Assembly: GCA_015501585.1 (NCBI GenBank) | Contig: JADNRY010000055.1 | Span: forward strand, 186,001 to 250,000 | Origin: Rhodocollybia butyracea | Lineage: Eukaryota > Basidiomycota > Agaricomycetes > Agaricales > Omphalotaceae | DNA: 64,000 bases | Direction of reading: 5' to 3' | In this document: positions 22,542-34,065 of the stretch, piece by piece | How the letters are laid out: each line of letters starts with the position of its first letter | Position numbering within the stretch: position 1 is the first letter of the stretch | Notes under the pieces: generated by a model | The model's database searches: none | What the model saw: the letters and a program-made list of their open reading frames with translations, nothing else | What the model was told of the DNA's origin: nothing | Program-made: the position numbers and the translations under genes

Positions 22542-24239
22542 ATGGGCGTCGACTACTACAAGATATTGGGCGTTGACAAGAATGCCGACGGGATTGCTAT
22601 CGAGAAAGCTTATAACGCGAGTAACATCTGCTTTGGTCATCTCATTCGTATGTCGACTAAACCAAGTTCTCTCCGCAGGCGCTGAGATGGCAGCATTATG
22701 TTAGTAATAATGCAGAATTTTCGCAAAACGTCAAAGAGGTAAGTCACAACCATAATAATACCAAGCTGGTTTCAACCCTAAATCGTTCTGACATATGGTT
22801 ATAGATAGTCGAAGCGTTCGAAGTGCTTTCTGACAAGCAGAAACGAACTATTTATGACCAATTTGGCGAAGAGGGACTGAAAGGTGGGCCACCTCCTGGA
22901 GCCAGTGCAGGTTCAACTGGATTCGGTGGATTTGGCGCATTCCCGTCCTCGTCTACTAACCCATTTGCGGACACTGAGAGGACGTGCGTATGGTTTACAA
23001 GTTTACTCGATCGCCTGTTATTTATCAAAATCACGGATAAAGTTTCACTGCAGCTCCGAACGTTGGACCTCCTGGAGCTAGTGCGGGACCATCCGGATTC
23101 GGCGAATTCACAGGGTCATTTAACCCGTCTAACACACAGCAGAAATTTGAGTACGTATACTACTTTGTTTACTCATCAGCCATTGACCGCGACCAAATGA
23201 AGTTTCAGTACAAATCCGAGCGATGGAGAGGGGCCTTTTCCTGGAGCTGCGAGACCTGGATTCGGTGGATTCACGTTCTCTGACACTCAGCAGAAATTCG
23301 AGTACGTATGGTTTACTTTATTCATTCATTTCATCGGTTATTTAGCCTAATGATGGATACAGTTTTTAGTGCTGTCTCCTGCGAGCGTGAATTTATTCGG
23401 TCTCAGAGGCGTTCACCATCTGACATCAGAGAGATTATACAGTATCAGAGTTACATTCGGTGCAGCAGGACTCAACGGCGGTCCGCCTGCCAGTGCTAAT
23501 GCGGGGCGATCTGGGTTCGGTGATTTTTCATTCGGGTCTTCGGGAGGGTCATTTAAACCATTAGACACTCAGAAGATATATGAGTATGGGAATTTTATCG
23601 ATACTCGTCGCTGTCATTATTGACGATTACAGCCAACTTTTTGGTGCAATGTTCGGGAACAACAACAACGCCACGAACGGGTCCTTTTTCGGAAACGGTA
23701 CACCTACCGGAGTACCACGTAGCAATCCACATTCACCTCCACAGACAAATTCCTCATCTGTGTCTGAAATGATCCGTCCACTCAAAGTCTCCCTCCAAGA
23801 TCTCTACTCCGGAGCCGTCAAACACGTTCAATTCAGTCGTCGCCGTCTCGACGGGACCACCGAAGACAAGGTCTTTGATATTCAAATCCATCCGGGCTGG
23901 AAAAGTGGAACGAAGATACGATATGCGCGCGGAGGAGACGAACAATCTAACGGTAATGCGCAGGATCTAGTATTCGTTGTGGAAGAAAAACCGCATGAAA
24001 TGTTCAAGAGGGACGGAAATGATCTTTTATGTACTGTTGATGTTCCAATACTGGAGGCACACGACAACACGAGGAAAAAAACAATCAGGATGCTGGATGG
24101 ACGGCAAGTTCATCTGCTGATGCCTTTGGGAGTTAAGGAGACGACAGTGATTGGGGAAGGAATGCCAGTTAGGAAAGATGGTAAGGTGAAGAGCAGGGGG
24201 GATTTGATTGTGGAGTGGAATGTCGTGCTCAGGCTCTGA
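22542..24239 (+). pseudogene. degenerate tandem HSP40 paralogue
   Basis: Clearly copied from the gene to its left: [54 protein letters not shown] and [18 protein letters not shown] are near-identical. The J-domain HPD tripeptide is lost (LRWQHYVSNN in place of [10 protein letters not shown]), so it could not stimulate Hsp70. The first exon/intron border has lost two bases, so its phase no longer fits. The Gly/Phe region is expanded: three extra exon-like blocks (about 23050-23155, 23215-23300, 23460-23582) each end in QQKFE- or QKIYE-like sequence before a GTA(C/T)G donor. The C-terminus is shortened and ends NVVLRL. The intact C-terminal domain might still be made, but I call it a pseudogene. 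Confidence 0.8.
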
Positions 24240-24353
24240 ACTCAAAAAAAAGAATTAAGAAAGCTATTTAGAATGATAATGTGATTAGTAGACATACCGG
24301 CCCGGGGACAATAACAGATTTCTGCCAGGCGCTTAGTTTCTCTTTCCCCTCCC

Positions 24354-25413
24354 ATGGCTACCTCAACACATAGTTCACAAATTTCCTCCAATGCGAGCGA
24401 TTCTACTGATCCCAGTACGCGGTCGAACTCGCTAATCCGTCGCTCATGGCGTGCGATGGCAGACCGTCTATCTCCGTTTTCTCCAGCTGCTCTGGCTTCT
24501 CTCCCACCTGTCTCCCGTCCATTAAGATATACTCGTGCTGACGCCATACCCAGCGTCGAAGACGACGAAAATGGTCAAAGACCCACCATCCCAAATTACC
24601 TTTCCATCAACAATTTACCGTCCCAGGTTAAAATTCCCAAGAAACTGGCGACGCCGGTAAGGGTCGAGGGAAAAGTTTGGTTCGCTAACGAACGAAGTGG
24701 GTTTTCAATGGATTCAACATATAAATTATCTATCTCCTGATAACATCCTCCCTGCAGCCTGGGTATCTTGGTTAAACCTCGCAGTTCTTCTCGGAGCTCT
24801 CTCGTTAGCTCTCTTCAACGCTTCCAAGGACGCTATAGCGAGGAATTTTGCATATACATATGCTGCGATAAGTATCTGTGTTTTGGTGCGTTTTATTTAT
24901 TCCATTCGCGAAACTTAGTTTGAACTTGATTCCGACAGGTATATGGATACGTGTTGTATCAACATCGTATTACGATGATTCGAAGACGGGATCCAGGCCA
25001 TTTCGGTGCTTCTTTCCTCCTTCGCTCTCATCTTCCTACGTAAAACTCAATCCCAATCCCACCGACATCGCTTTTTCCTTCCTTCAATTTCAATACCACT
25101 TCAGCTTCAGAGAATGCTAACCTCCACTCCACCAGATGCCATCGCAGGACCCGTAATCGTCAGCGTACTATTGTTCTTTGCTATTCTCGCCAATTTCATT
25201 ATCCGAGGTATGCTCGTCTCTCCCATATACCTTTTCCTTCCAGACTTTTATCTCCAATTTCTGTACTCCGCCGATGTACTGACACGACTTTGTTCTTCGC
25301 GCGTTTCTTCAACCTTCACCCTCCGTATCCTCTTATATCTTTCGTCAATCCCTTCTCGCATCGTTCCTCCTGCACTCGGAATGATCAACACATGTGCAGT
25401 CCGTGAACTGTAA
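24354..25413 (+). CDS. vacuolar transporter chaperone subunit VTC1-like
   Basis: Membrane subunit of the VTC complex, which makes polyphosphate and moves it into the vacuole. Five exons (24354-24696, 24758-24885, 24939-25005, 25136-25207, 25400-25413) give 207 aa. A Ser/Arg-rich N-terminal extension of about 90 residues precedes the core: KIPKKLATPVRVEGKVWFAN, ERTWVSWLNLAVLLGALSLA, FNASKDAIARNF, YGYVLYQHRITMIRRRDPGH and GPVIVSVLLFFAILANFIIR. Three hydrophobic segments and the RTW/RRRDPGHFD signatures fit the VTC1 (DUF202) domain. The last exon codes only the final residues (VREL). All junction phases agree. Confidence 0.93.
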
Positions 25414-26153
25414 GCAATTCATACCTGCCGTATATCTCCTCAAATCTCACAATTCCCTTTTTCCCCTTCTTCCTCCTTTCTGTCTCAAATCGACACTCCA
25501 GACGGGACAAAAACATTCCTATCCCTGGGTCGGATTTTATCCCTTCCATGACTTGGATCTTGAGTGTCATACCGGGTTTCCGGGATACGACAGTAAATTT
25601 CACTTCGAGGTTCAGCGCAGGCTTGAGGAACAATGGCTCGACATCTCTCTTTTGACGGGGTTTCTCAGTCGGGGCCTAGGAAAACCCGAGCTGTTAAACG
25701 ACGAATCATACTTTTATCAAGTACAGAGGAGAGAGTCGGTCTCGTGAGTTGGTGTTGATATATTTTTGCTTGGATATACTTGAAATGTGTACATATTTAC
25801 ATCTGATGAGTTTCATATCGCTTTCCTCTCTCTACTTAGCATCGATCTGAAAGTTTTGCAATTGGACCGAGATAGCGTGTCATGCATTGTTTTCCGCGCG
25901 CTTACTTTTTCTCTTGAGTCTTGATCTCGTACCACCACCATCTTCAATCTAGGACTTTAAGTTTTAATAGCAGTATACCCGCTGCAAGAGTACACTCTCT
26001 GTCACGCTGTCAGTTAGCCAAACGGTCGCTCCTAGAGGACTAAAAGTAGTTGCCCGTTATCAATCGCCTCAGGTATGTGATTGATTCAGCATCAACTGCA
26101 TTGAGCAGGGGGCGTTGAAATAACGCGGTTAAGGTTTCTAGCTGTCTTCCATC
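25414..26153. other. VTC1 3' region and intergenic DNA
   Basis: A 117-codon frame overlaps the VTC1 stop (25394-25747), but it has no start context or motif and is probably 3' UTR. The rest shows nothing. Confidence 0.4.
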
Positions 26154-27416
26154 ATGCCCGCTACAAACCTAGTAACCGCACGCACTGCTAGAAAACTCAC
26201 ACATCTCTTCCGGCTCATTTTTCGGTTACCTGACCTGGTAAAACCTGACGAGATTCTTCAACGAAAACAACCGACTTTTAATTGCGCCTACCCCGCTGGG
26301 TAGGGTCCTTGCTGAAAGAAAGGTGATCCCATTCTGGCTTGACCAGTGTCCTCAAGAATACCAGCAGGACTGGCAAAACTGGACAGACATCCACAAGTTA
26401 CAACGTGCTTGTGAGATGTCACAATTGACGCACAAATCAGAGCTCGACAAGTGGGATTGGGTAGATGCTGGGCTTGAGGACGTGCACAATTTAGCTCGGA
26501 AACAGGGTTGGGATGCATGTGCAGATCAGCTGGTAAGGTGTCCATCGTGGCCCGAAATGCTTATCGTTAATCGTCGGTGGATTACCGATTTTCTAAACGA
26601 GGAGGGTGTTGGCATACAAAAAATGTACCGGAACCCAGCCAATTATGAACGAATCTTCAAGCCTGGGAAGGAGCGAGGGAAGGGATTACTTTCAGCAAAC
26701 AGTTGGGATTCCCATTTGGGAGATTTTCTGTCAAGAATGTTAGGTGATGCGATTCGAGGAGACTCCTCAATGCTTCCAGATGTAGTAACAATGTGGTGGC
26801 ATGGAACCATTCAATCACTGCTTGACGCGGCTTCCAAACAACGGACTCGGTCGGATGCAAATGGGAAGATAGAGCAGGACGTTGAAAAGCTCTTTGGGCG
26901 TGACTGGCTGAAAGGAAAGATACCAAAGGATTTCAACCTCGGGAAAATGCGCTCCGCTCTTCGAAAACTTAAAAATTACAACCCCATGTGGCAACTTATT
27001 TCAAGCACACATGTTGAAATCATGGAGCAGCCAATCAGCTTTGCTGATGCTGATGTCCACAAACAGCTCGAAGCCCGCTGGGGATCCTTGACTGAGAATG
27101 CGCGAAAGATGGAGTTTTGCCCAGTGGCCATTGCTTGGATGTTAGGTGTGGTGCAAGCCAAGAAGGGGGTAATCCTGATGGGCCTGTTGACTTTGGAGGC
27201 GAGCGGGACGAAGATCTTGGTATGCATGTTGTTCTTGACTCTTTTGCTCTCAACTAATACATTGGACCACCAGTGAATTATGGGATAGCCTTCGGACGTC
27301 AGACCTCAAAGAAGGAACTTGCCCATTTTACTGAACCATCGGAGATTGAGATTCAGGAGTTCAACTTGGAAGTTACTGAGTTTATCAATACGTGGCTAGG
27401 TCGGGGTCAAGTATAA
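26154..27416 (+). CDS. protein of unknown function, two frame problems
   Basis: A long protein-like frame (about 26288-27170) contains WRWITDFLNEEG-like sequence (NRRWITDFLNEEGVGIQKMY), a run of charged helices (RSALRKLKNYNPMWQLISST) and ends CPVAIAWMLGVVQAKKG. From there sense continues one frame over as GNPDGPVDFGGERDEDL. A 53-nt intron follows, and the last exon ends EFINTWLGRGQV. One more G in the GGGGG at 27165-27169 would restore the frame. The N-terminus is unresolved: a likely start (MPATNLVTARTARKLTHLFR at 26154) is in another frame, with no intron that fits cleanly. No family recognised. Confidence 0.6.
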
Positions 27417-28715
27417 TCTCAACCCCCCACAGCACTCCAAGCTCAAATTCACAGTCCAATTGCACCAGGCCCTTCCGGAAGTTCGTCATGATGAATCGTT
27501 CGAAGGAAGCTCTCAGGTGTCCGTTAGTTGGCATCGACCGACTAGTTTGTGGGCGAAAGAGCATGTCTGGTGACTGAGTCCCTTTTTTAAAATAATTCTA
27601 CAACCAAATCCCCTCCCCCATTGAGATCTGCATATTTTGTATATGTACCTGTTCTGGTTGGTACAGATTTTGGAGTTGGTTAACCTCAAAGGATGTCAAC
27701 ATCAGTCAATGTAAATGTTGATCCACTTTGGGGTTTTATCCAAGAATGTACAGTGCAGTACTTACAGTACCAATTGAAGATGGGATGCTCCGATGCGGAA
27801 GCCCTCCACAACCCATCTAAACAGCTCCAGAGACAAGCTAGAGATGTTGTTACCCGAAAATCCGGGAAACTTCTCTCTCCCTAAGTCTCCCAAGGAAATA
27901 GTGACAACCGAAGAGGACTGTTCCCACTGTGTCAGTTATTCGTTCCCAATCTGTATTAGATGCTTATCAGCCTGGCATCAGCACTTTCATAACCGTGTGG
28001 GGGGCATAGGACATTCAAGTTGTCCAAATTATCGGACTGTCCTGCGCTGATCCCACAGAGCTCTCAAAGGACCAGGTACACACAGAACACCTACCCTACA
28101 AGAAATACGTACGTAGAGTCACTAGGCTTGCGCTACCGTACGCTTCAGCGCAGAGACAAATAAACTAGATTAAATGTAAATGGCTCCGTAGTTGCTCTGC
28201 AGTCGATGTTGAAACTTTGGCCTTGCTCCTGCCGCCTACCGAAAAAGAAAGATACATCACAAGAGCAGAGCTGCTGTATTGCTGATAGAAACACGAGCAA
28301 TCACTCGAGCCAAACATGAGAAAAGACGCACTAACGAGGGCGGAAAGAATCCACTGACCGGAATCGGGAAGGAGTTTGACAATCTAGCGACTGTCCCACT
28401 GAGATGCTGCCCCTAGTTCAACTGAACATTTTATTGTTTATGCGTTTCAGTGCGACAGAAACATAGTTTTTTTTTGACGGCTTATGTCTACGAATGGAAT
28501 CACATACCATGTACAATTCCGTCGAGCTTCCGTTGAGCGCATGCTTGGGAACTATATAAACGGTGTGGAACAACAACAGGAAATTAAAGTCTTTCTGCTG
28601 GTCAATCCCAAGGAGCGTTTTTGCTGGTCAAAAAGTCCTCCACCCACTCGTACGACTCACTAACTTCACATTTCACTCGCCTTTCCTTTGCCCCACGGCC
28701 CCCACCTACAATCAA
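27417..28715. other. mostly intergenic; weak coding-like island
   Basis: Frames at 27693-27884 and 27793-28050 look somewhat protein-like. The second has a Cys/His-containing stretch (DCSHCVSYSFPICIRCLSAW). They overlap in different frames and have no clear gene model. The end holds the promoter of the first secreted protein, with TATATAAA near 28553. Confidence 0.35.
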
Positions 28716-29340
28716 ATGCACCGTAGAACCTCAGGCTCTTTGTGTCTTCTTCTCGTAACCTTGGTCGGTTTCATTTTGGGCGCGTGCGCGGGACCCATCG
28801 TAAGTGTTGTTAATGAACATTGTTTATCGCATGTACCAACCCCACTCTGCAGGACCGCCGAGTTGAAGTATCCCCCTTCAAACTCACCGCGCTGAACAGC
28901 AAGGGCGATTATCTCCCTCTAGCAAAAGCCAATCCTGCCGATACAACAGCTCGCAATCGACTGGCGCTCTTATTCGTAAAAATGGGGAAGGCATTGACCA
29001 ATGCCAATAAAACCCCACTCCCTACGTTCAGTGGCGACTTCGATGTCCGACGTTCGGGTTCTAAAGACCCCTTGATGCTTTTTTTCAGAGTTGAAGGAGC
29101 CGCCGATTCACATTGTCCCCCCGGAACACCTTTACCTGCTATGGGTGGTACTCAGTAGTAGGGGGCCCAGGGGGTGATGTCCCGTATGGTGCAGTCATAG
29201 AAGTGAATTCTGCGTCCGCCGTTCTAGAGACCCTAAAGTTGAAAGTAGTTGCTGCTGTTGGGCCTGATATGAGTCACTGGGGCGAGATTCAGAAGAAGTT
29301 TATCGAGGAGTTTAAGCCTGTAGAAAGAACGCAGAAGTAG
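28716..29340 (+). CDS. small secreted protein, copy 1
   Basis: The first exon encodes a classic signal peptide (MHRRTSGSLCLLLVTLVGFI, then LGACAGPI). An intron from 28800 ends TGCAG just before 28852. The mature part reads RRVEVSPFKLTALNSKGDYL, TARNRLALLFVKMGKALTNA, SGDFDVRRSG and PLMLFFRVEG, then a Cys pair around DSHC...CYGWYS, and a C-terminal helix IQKKFIEEFKPVERTQK. The frame changes at the CCCCCC at 29117-29122; a seventh C would make it continuous. Similar to the gene at 30378, so the two are tandem paralogues. An extracellular role is inferred; function unknown. Confidence 0.6.
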
Positions 29341-30377
29341 GGAGTATTTTTTCCATGTTACTAGTATGCTCTCCGCTAGTACTTGATTATTGAATGGCAG
29401 CTAGTGATTCAAGTGTACTTGAGTGTTCGTCATATTAGCGTCCGACTTCGACATTGAAGTCATTTTTTAGAGTGCTTTAATCCGGAGCCCACCTACTAGC
29501 TCATCGGATAGCCATCTTATCCGTTAATCTTGATTTTGAAGAGATATTGTTTAGTATATTCCTTGAGGGTGCATGTTTTGGGACTTGGGTGTAGGGTGCC
29601 AACCAGTGCAGCGTGGCAGTGCTGCCAAGTGCGAGGTGCTAGTAGGCAGTGTAATCTGTATCTTTGATGTAATCTCGCTGGTGATCCGACGCTTGCGTTC
29701 GCAAGTCTCGAGAGGTCTCGAGCTCCCAGAATCTTCCCCCAGGCCTTGTCCGAGGTGGCGTATTTGAGGCCCAAATCATAGCGTACATACTTGGCTGGAC
29801 AAGGTTTGGAGGGAGTTTCCCTGGTCCTAGTTAAGCTCGCTTCCTGCTGGTACTAGGGACCGGCCGTATACGGGACAATAATCAGCGCTGTACAGTGCCA
29901 CGCCGGAAAGCGGCTTCTAAGTGAGGGACTGGCTTAGTACTTGATTAGAGGAGCTGGACCAGGATCGACCCAGAGAGAGTAACTACGCTGTGCTCTTGCT
30001 GGATATGGCCAAAGTAAAATCAAAGTTCTATCTTCAAGATTCGAGTGGCCGACCTAGAATCAGTAATTGGAACGAGGGACGCCGGCGGGCACTACGAGTA
30101 ACGGAGACTAAGGCGAAACTGAAACAAAATCAACCAATCAACCGCAGAAATTGGGACAGAATTTGATATGTAATTTAATTCTTCTGATAAGCGCATTTTG
30201 GGAACCTTATAAATTATAATGCTGTTGTACAAACAAGAGTTTGAATAGATTAAACTCTTTCTGCTGATCAGTCCCAAGGAGCGATTTTTTGCTGGTCAAA
30301 AGTACTCCACGCACTTCACGCACCTTGAGCATCCATTCACCTTTCATTGGCCTTCCCTTTGCCCCACCTACAGTTAA

Positions 30378-31095
30378 ATGCACCGTAGCTCTTTGTGCTT
30401 CCTTCTTGTAACCTTGGTCAGCTTCATCTTCGGCGTGTGCGCGGGACCCATCGTAAATGTTGTTAATGGACACTGTTTACCGCTCGTGCCAACCCGACTT
30501 TGCAGGACCACCTAGTTCAAGTCCACTTCAACGTCTTCGCGGTGAACAGTCACGGCCAGGATCTCTTTCTAAAGGCAACCGATTCCAAAGAAGCTATCGA
30601 TGCCGATATACACGGTAGAAATCGACTGGCGCGCGCATTTGCCACAATGGGAAAGAACTTGCTCCTCCCAAAAAACCCCACTGAAAACCCCCTCCTAAAA
30701 AAACCCCAAAAAAACTCCCAAATAACCTTCGATGAAATCCAAAAGTCCCAGTCCCCGCCTTCATCGGCGACTTCAATGTCGCACGTTCAGGTTATCCTTT
30801 GATGCTTTTTTTCAAAGTTGTAGGAACCGTCCAGGAATCACGTTGTCCCAGTGGTGGGAAAAACCGTGCCTGCTATGGATGGTACTCGGTAGACGAGCGT
30901 GACTCGTATGGGTCAGTCGTAGACTTAGAGGGACTGGAGTTTACAGTGGTTGCTACCTTGGGTGATAGTCCCATCTGGGACGCGTTTCAGCAGAAGTTTA
31001 TCAAACACTTCGAACCTGTGGCTGCAGTAGTGCGGAAGTCTAAAAAATTGGAGCTTGCGGCTGGAACGCGAGCCCGTTCCCAAACCCCTAAATAG
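30378..31095 (+). CDS. small secreted protein, copy 2
   Basis: Paralogue of the gene at 28716. Signal peptide MHRSSLCFLLVTLVSFIFGV, then CAGPI, a GTAAAT...GCAG intron, then FNVFAVNSHGQDLFLKATDS, GRNRLARAFATMGKNLLLP, later GDFNVARSGYPLMLFFKVVG and SRCPSGGKNRACYGWYSVDE. Between about 30665 and 30725 is a low-complexity C/A-rich insert (runs of AAAAA and CCCC), after which the frame must change by one base. The C-terminal tail is longer and basic. Possible pseudogene if the frame break is real. Confidence 0.55.
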
Positions 31096-31315
31096 TTATT
31101 GATAGCAGTTGGTGATGATAGGTGACATAACGTTCGTCATAGTCCATAACGTTCGGCTTCAAGATCAGAAGTGCACCCGCCTGCTAGCTCATCAGAGTCC
31201 GTTAATCTTGATTTCGAAGAAGATATTGTACTATGTATATCCAATTATTCCTTGAGGGCGCGGTATTTTGAGACTTAAATAGAGTTGTCCGCCTAGAGGC
31301 CAGTCAGATAAAGCG

Positions 31316-32012
31316 TCAAAGGAGTTCAACGTTTAACGTCAATCGTTGCAGCGAGCTAGGTAGCAAGCTGCCGCAAAACACAGACGTTTTGCTTATTTTT
31401 GGAGCCGTATGTATGCACTTGATTCCATTTTTCAGTTTCAACGCACCCATATTATAGACACCTAGTGTCAGTACTAGTGTTCCGGACTTCGAACAATATT
31501 ACAAGTTGTGGTCATCACCCCACGAGGCAACCAAGTAGATGTACGAGGTATTGGCCTTAGATTTATGTCGAAGAAATAGCATAATAACGTGAATACTTGT
31601 CTGTGCTGTCCTCGATAAGTAAGAATGATATAACGTGTCGCAAGTTGCTGCCAGGGTAAAGAATGAAATATCATGTAAAGCAAAAGGCGGAGTTTCCCTG
31701 CCCATACCGCCCATAGCCCGATGGATCCTACACAGAGAAGACCTGCAGATGACTAGACGACAGAGACTGTAGAAACGAGACAGCACAAGAGTAAGAGTCC
31801 CAGAAGACAAAGATAAGCAAGGTGATAGTCCAAATGAGAACTCGAGCCCGTAACCGATAGATCATGATTGCGTGTTGCTATGGAATAGCGTGTGGTACGA
31901 GTTCATATGCGCACTAGATAGCAAAAAAAGAAAAATCGTCAGCTTGTGAAGACTCAGAAAGGCTCGATAGAAACATGCAACAATTACTCGAAACGAAGCG
32001 AGTGCATGAAGC
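31316..32012. other. intergenic, no gene seen
   Basis: Short unsupported frames only; probably 3' UTRs of the flanking convergent genes. Confidence 0.5.
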
Positions 32013-32618
32013 CTAAAACAAATGGACGCACATATGAGCTTTCGACGCCTCCTTCTGTACAATCGGCTGCAACCAGCTCGAACAAAGACCCTCGATGCGT
32101 TCCGAAACTTTCGTCGTGTTGTCATCGACGACCTCGAAAGTACGCAACTTCCATATACGAATTCCGTTATTGGATGTGGTTTCGTACAGAGCGTGTTTGA
32201 CGTGGCCTGAGCTTGACTCTGGGCTAGTAGGCCCGTCATCTTCCCAAGTAAGCGTTCCAGTCAGTTCGACGTCTGTCTTGATCAAGCCGAATAAAAGAGG
32301 AACGGTTTCAGTCATGATAAAGTGTTGTCGAGGTAAAGTTCGTTGGTCCTCGAGATTAGTAGTGCTCGGGAATGACCTGGCACTTATTTCTGTCAGCGTT
32401 TTTGACGCTGGAACCTCAACTCTGTCTCTTTTCAGCAACTCCATTTTTGAGCACAACTTGCTCAGCCGACACACTCGTTCATGGCCTTCTGCTGTACCTA
32501 GGATCGTGTACACGGTTGAAATTGGGTGGGCGACGGTGACGGAAAATGTGTTGTTGAAGTTTGGTTTAAAGCCTGGAGCGCCTGGTGAGGATTGTGAGGA
32601 CTGGGACGCAGGTGACAT
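32013..32618 (-). CDS. START/SRPBCC-like domain protein (putative)
   Basis: Single-exon frame of 201 aa. After a Ser/Pro-rich leader comes NNTFSVTVAHPISTVYTILG, then GHERVCRLSKLCSKMELLKR, RQHFIMTETVPLLFGLIKTD, a strand-rich middle (VELTGTLTWED), and IRIWKLRTFEVVDDNTTKVS with ERIEGLCSSWLQPIVQKEAS. The layout of strand, long loop, antiparallel strands and C-terminal helix fits the SRPBCC (START-like) hydrophobic-ligand fold. That is my inference from pattern, not a named hit. Localisation unknown. Confidence 0.65.
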   Translation of the reverse strand: MSPASQSSQSSPGAPGFKPNFNNTFSVTVAHPISTVYTILGTAEGHERVCRLSKLCSKMELLKRDRVEVPASKTLTEISARSFPSTTNLEDQRTLPRQHFIMTETVPLLFGLIKTDVELTGTLTWEDDGPTSPESSSGHVKHALYETTSNNGIRIWKLRTFEVVDDNTTKVSERIEGLCSSWLQPIVQKEASKAHMCVHLF

Positions 32619-32676
32619 GGAGGTAAGTGGGTAAGCGTTACTATGTCGCGTGACATCATTCTGTAATCAATGACAA

Positions 32677-32841
32677 GAGTTCACTTTCGCTATCCATGAC
32701 CCCTTCGAATTCGAAGCTCGTTTCTTCACAATCCATGCCGATGGATTAGCAGATGTTCATAAATACAATTCGACAGATTGTCCCGCAACCCAGGAGTCCG
32801 AGTTCGAGTCTGAAGATATTTCAATGAGTTTATCTGTCTGA
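32677..32841 (+). other. coding-like fragment, unknown
   Basis: An open frame without its own start reads EFTFAIHDPFEFEARFFTIH and continues to a stop at 32839-32841 through an acidic tail (ESEFESEDISMS). It follows an AAG acceptor. It may be the last exon of a lost gene. Confidence 0.25.
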
Positions 32842-33221
32842 GGATATGATATTGTCAAGTACGGGTGTACGGACGTTCGAACGTTTACAAGTATGTGCCT
32901 CCGTACTATGAACTTGACGTTGTTCAGTCCGCGTTAGGCTTTTCCATGGATCCAGCGACGCAAGCACGGATTCTTCTAGTATGAGTTTTCTCCGATGAAC
33001 AACTCTTCCACTCCACTCGCAAGGCTCGCCATCGCATATCTAAGTATCATGATTAAATCGCTCCCCTTCAAGGACTCATGCCGACAATTCGAGAATTTTG
33101 AGCTTGGACCCACATGATCGTGACCAGACTGAGTGCGTGAGAAATAGCAACACAAAAACAATCCGTCTATCTTGTCTTTTGTTTTTTGGCCCATCGTTTC
33201 TTCTTGCCCTCAAACCCCCAA

Positions 33222-33952
33222 ATGGAGTTCGAAGGGTTTCCCACCGAAATTCTGCTCAAGATTGTAGAGCAACTTCCACTCGGCCCTCTTCTCATCTTCC
33301 GTGGCGTCAGCCGACAATGGCGAGATCTCATCCCTACGCTCGAAATTCCCCGCGAACGACGTGATCTATATAACCTATACATGGAGTGCATCAACACTCC
33401 TGCGTTCATCGAAAGTCGCTCCTGGATCACTAGATTTCTGAAGCCGTTTGATAGACTAGCCTTCATTGACGCTATCTATTCCCAAGAGTGTCCTTTCATT
33501 CCTGAACAGTTCCGGCTCTTCATATTGGAGTGGCCTGAGATGGCTGTAATTCCTCATTGGTGGCCTGGCCTCCCGTATTATTACAGTCTTAAGGAAGATG
33601 CCCTCTGCGAAGAACGTGTTCATGCTGTAGGGTGCAACTCTCTTGCTAGACAGCCACCCATAGTATCGGCTGCACTCTATTATCCCCACGAAGACGAGGA
33701 AGTTGACTTGGTGCCAGCACTACTCCTCCACGTCGGGCTCAGTTGCATACCTCGGATGGGTTTATGCCTGGAGAAAGGAGGGCCGATTGAAGGAGGGTGT
33801 TTGTGATCTTTACCGGTGAATGGTCATTCTGGGAAGATAGCAATGACGTTAATGACTGGGAGGGGATATATTTTGATGATTGGGTGCATTTTTTGAAAGA
33901 CTTTGCTCTAGGGTGGCTCAAAGATAAGTGTCTGTGGCACCATGAAACCTGA
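33222..33952 (+). CDS. F-box protein with a one-base frame break
   Basis: Substrate adaptor of SCF ubiquitin ligases, presumably. The N-terminal F-box is clear: MEFEGFPTEILLKIVEQLPL, then GPLLIFRGVSRQWRDLIPTL. The rest (RSWITRFLKPFDRLAFIDAI, IPEQFRLFILEWPEMAVIPH) resembles the large basidiomycete F-box family in which the tail recalls SMI1/KNR4-type sequence. The frame stops at 33806 after EGGCL. One extra G in the GGG at 33795-33797 would read EGGVFVIFTGEWSFWED and carry on to 33952. Coding-like sequence (YRPGDWDDMRDDDWMRALKS) continues in yet another frame to 34065, so the true end may be there. Confidence 0.75.
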
Positions 33953-34065
33953 ATCCAAGCTACCGACCCGGAGACTGGGACGATATGCGCGATGATGATT
34001 GGATGCGTGCTCTTAAATCGAAGAAAACCCCGGACATCAAGAAGCATGTAAACTATTATGCGTAA

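Larger units (their letters stand above)
28540..31315 (+). repeat. tandem duplication carrying the two secreted-protein genes
   Basis: Not only the genes but also the flanks are duplicated. The leader TTTCTGCTGrTCArTCCCAAGGAGCG occurs near 28594 and 30258. The downstream block (CTAGCTCATC...GTTAATCTTGATTT...GATATTGT...TTCCTTGAGGG) occurs near 29498-29572 and 31182-31258. Copies span about 28540-29600 and 30190-31315, with unrelated DNA between. Confidence 0.75.

Noticed and set aside
25394..25747. 117-codon frame after VTC1
   Set aside because: Overlaps the last VTC1 exon in another frame and shows no family features; probably 3' UTR.
29690..29730. Short inverted words (TCTCGAGAGGTCTCGAG) as a possible small RNA or terminator
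   Set aside because: Too short and without supporting context; chance palindrome.
32095..32634. 179-codon plus-strand frame
   Set aside because: Lies opposite the START-like gene on the minus strand, whose sequence is more protein-like; the plus frame has no motif.
33953..34065. Separate small gene after the F-box stop
   Set aside because: More likely the true C-terminus of the F-box protein in another frame, given acidic, Trp-rich similarity in style and no start codon context.
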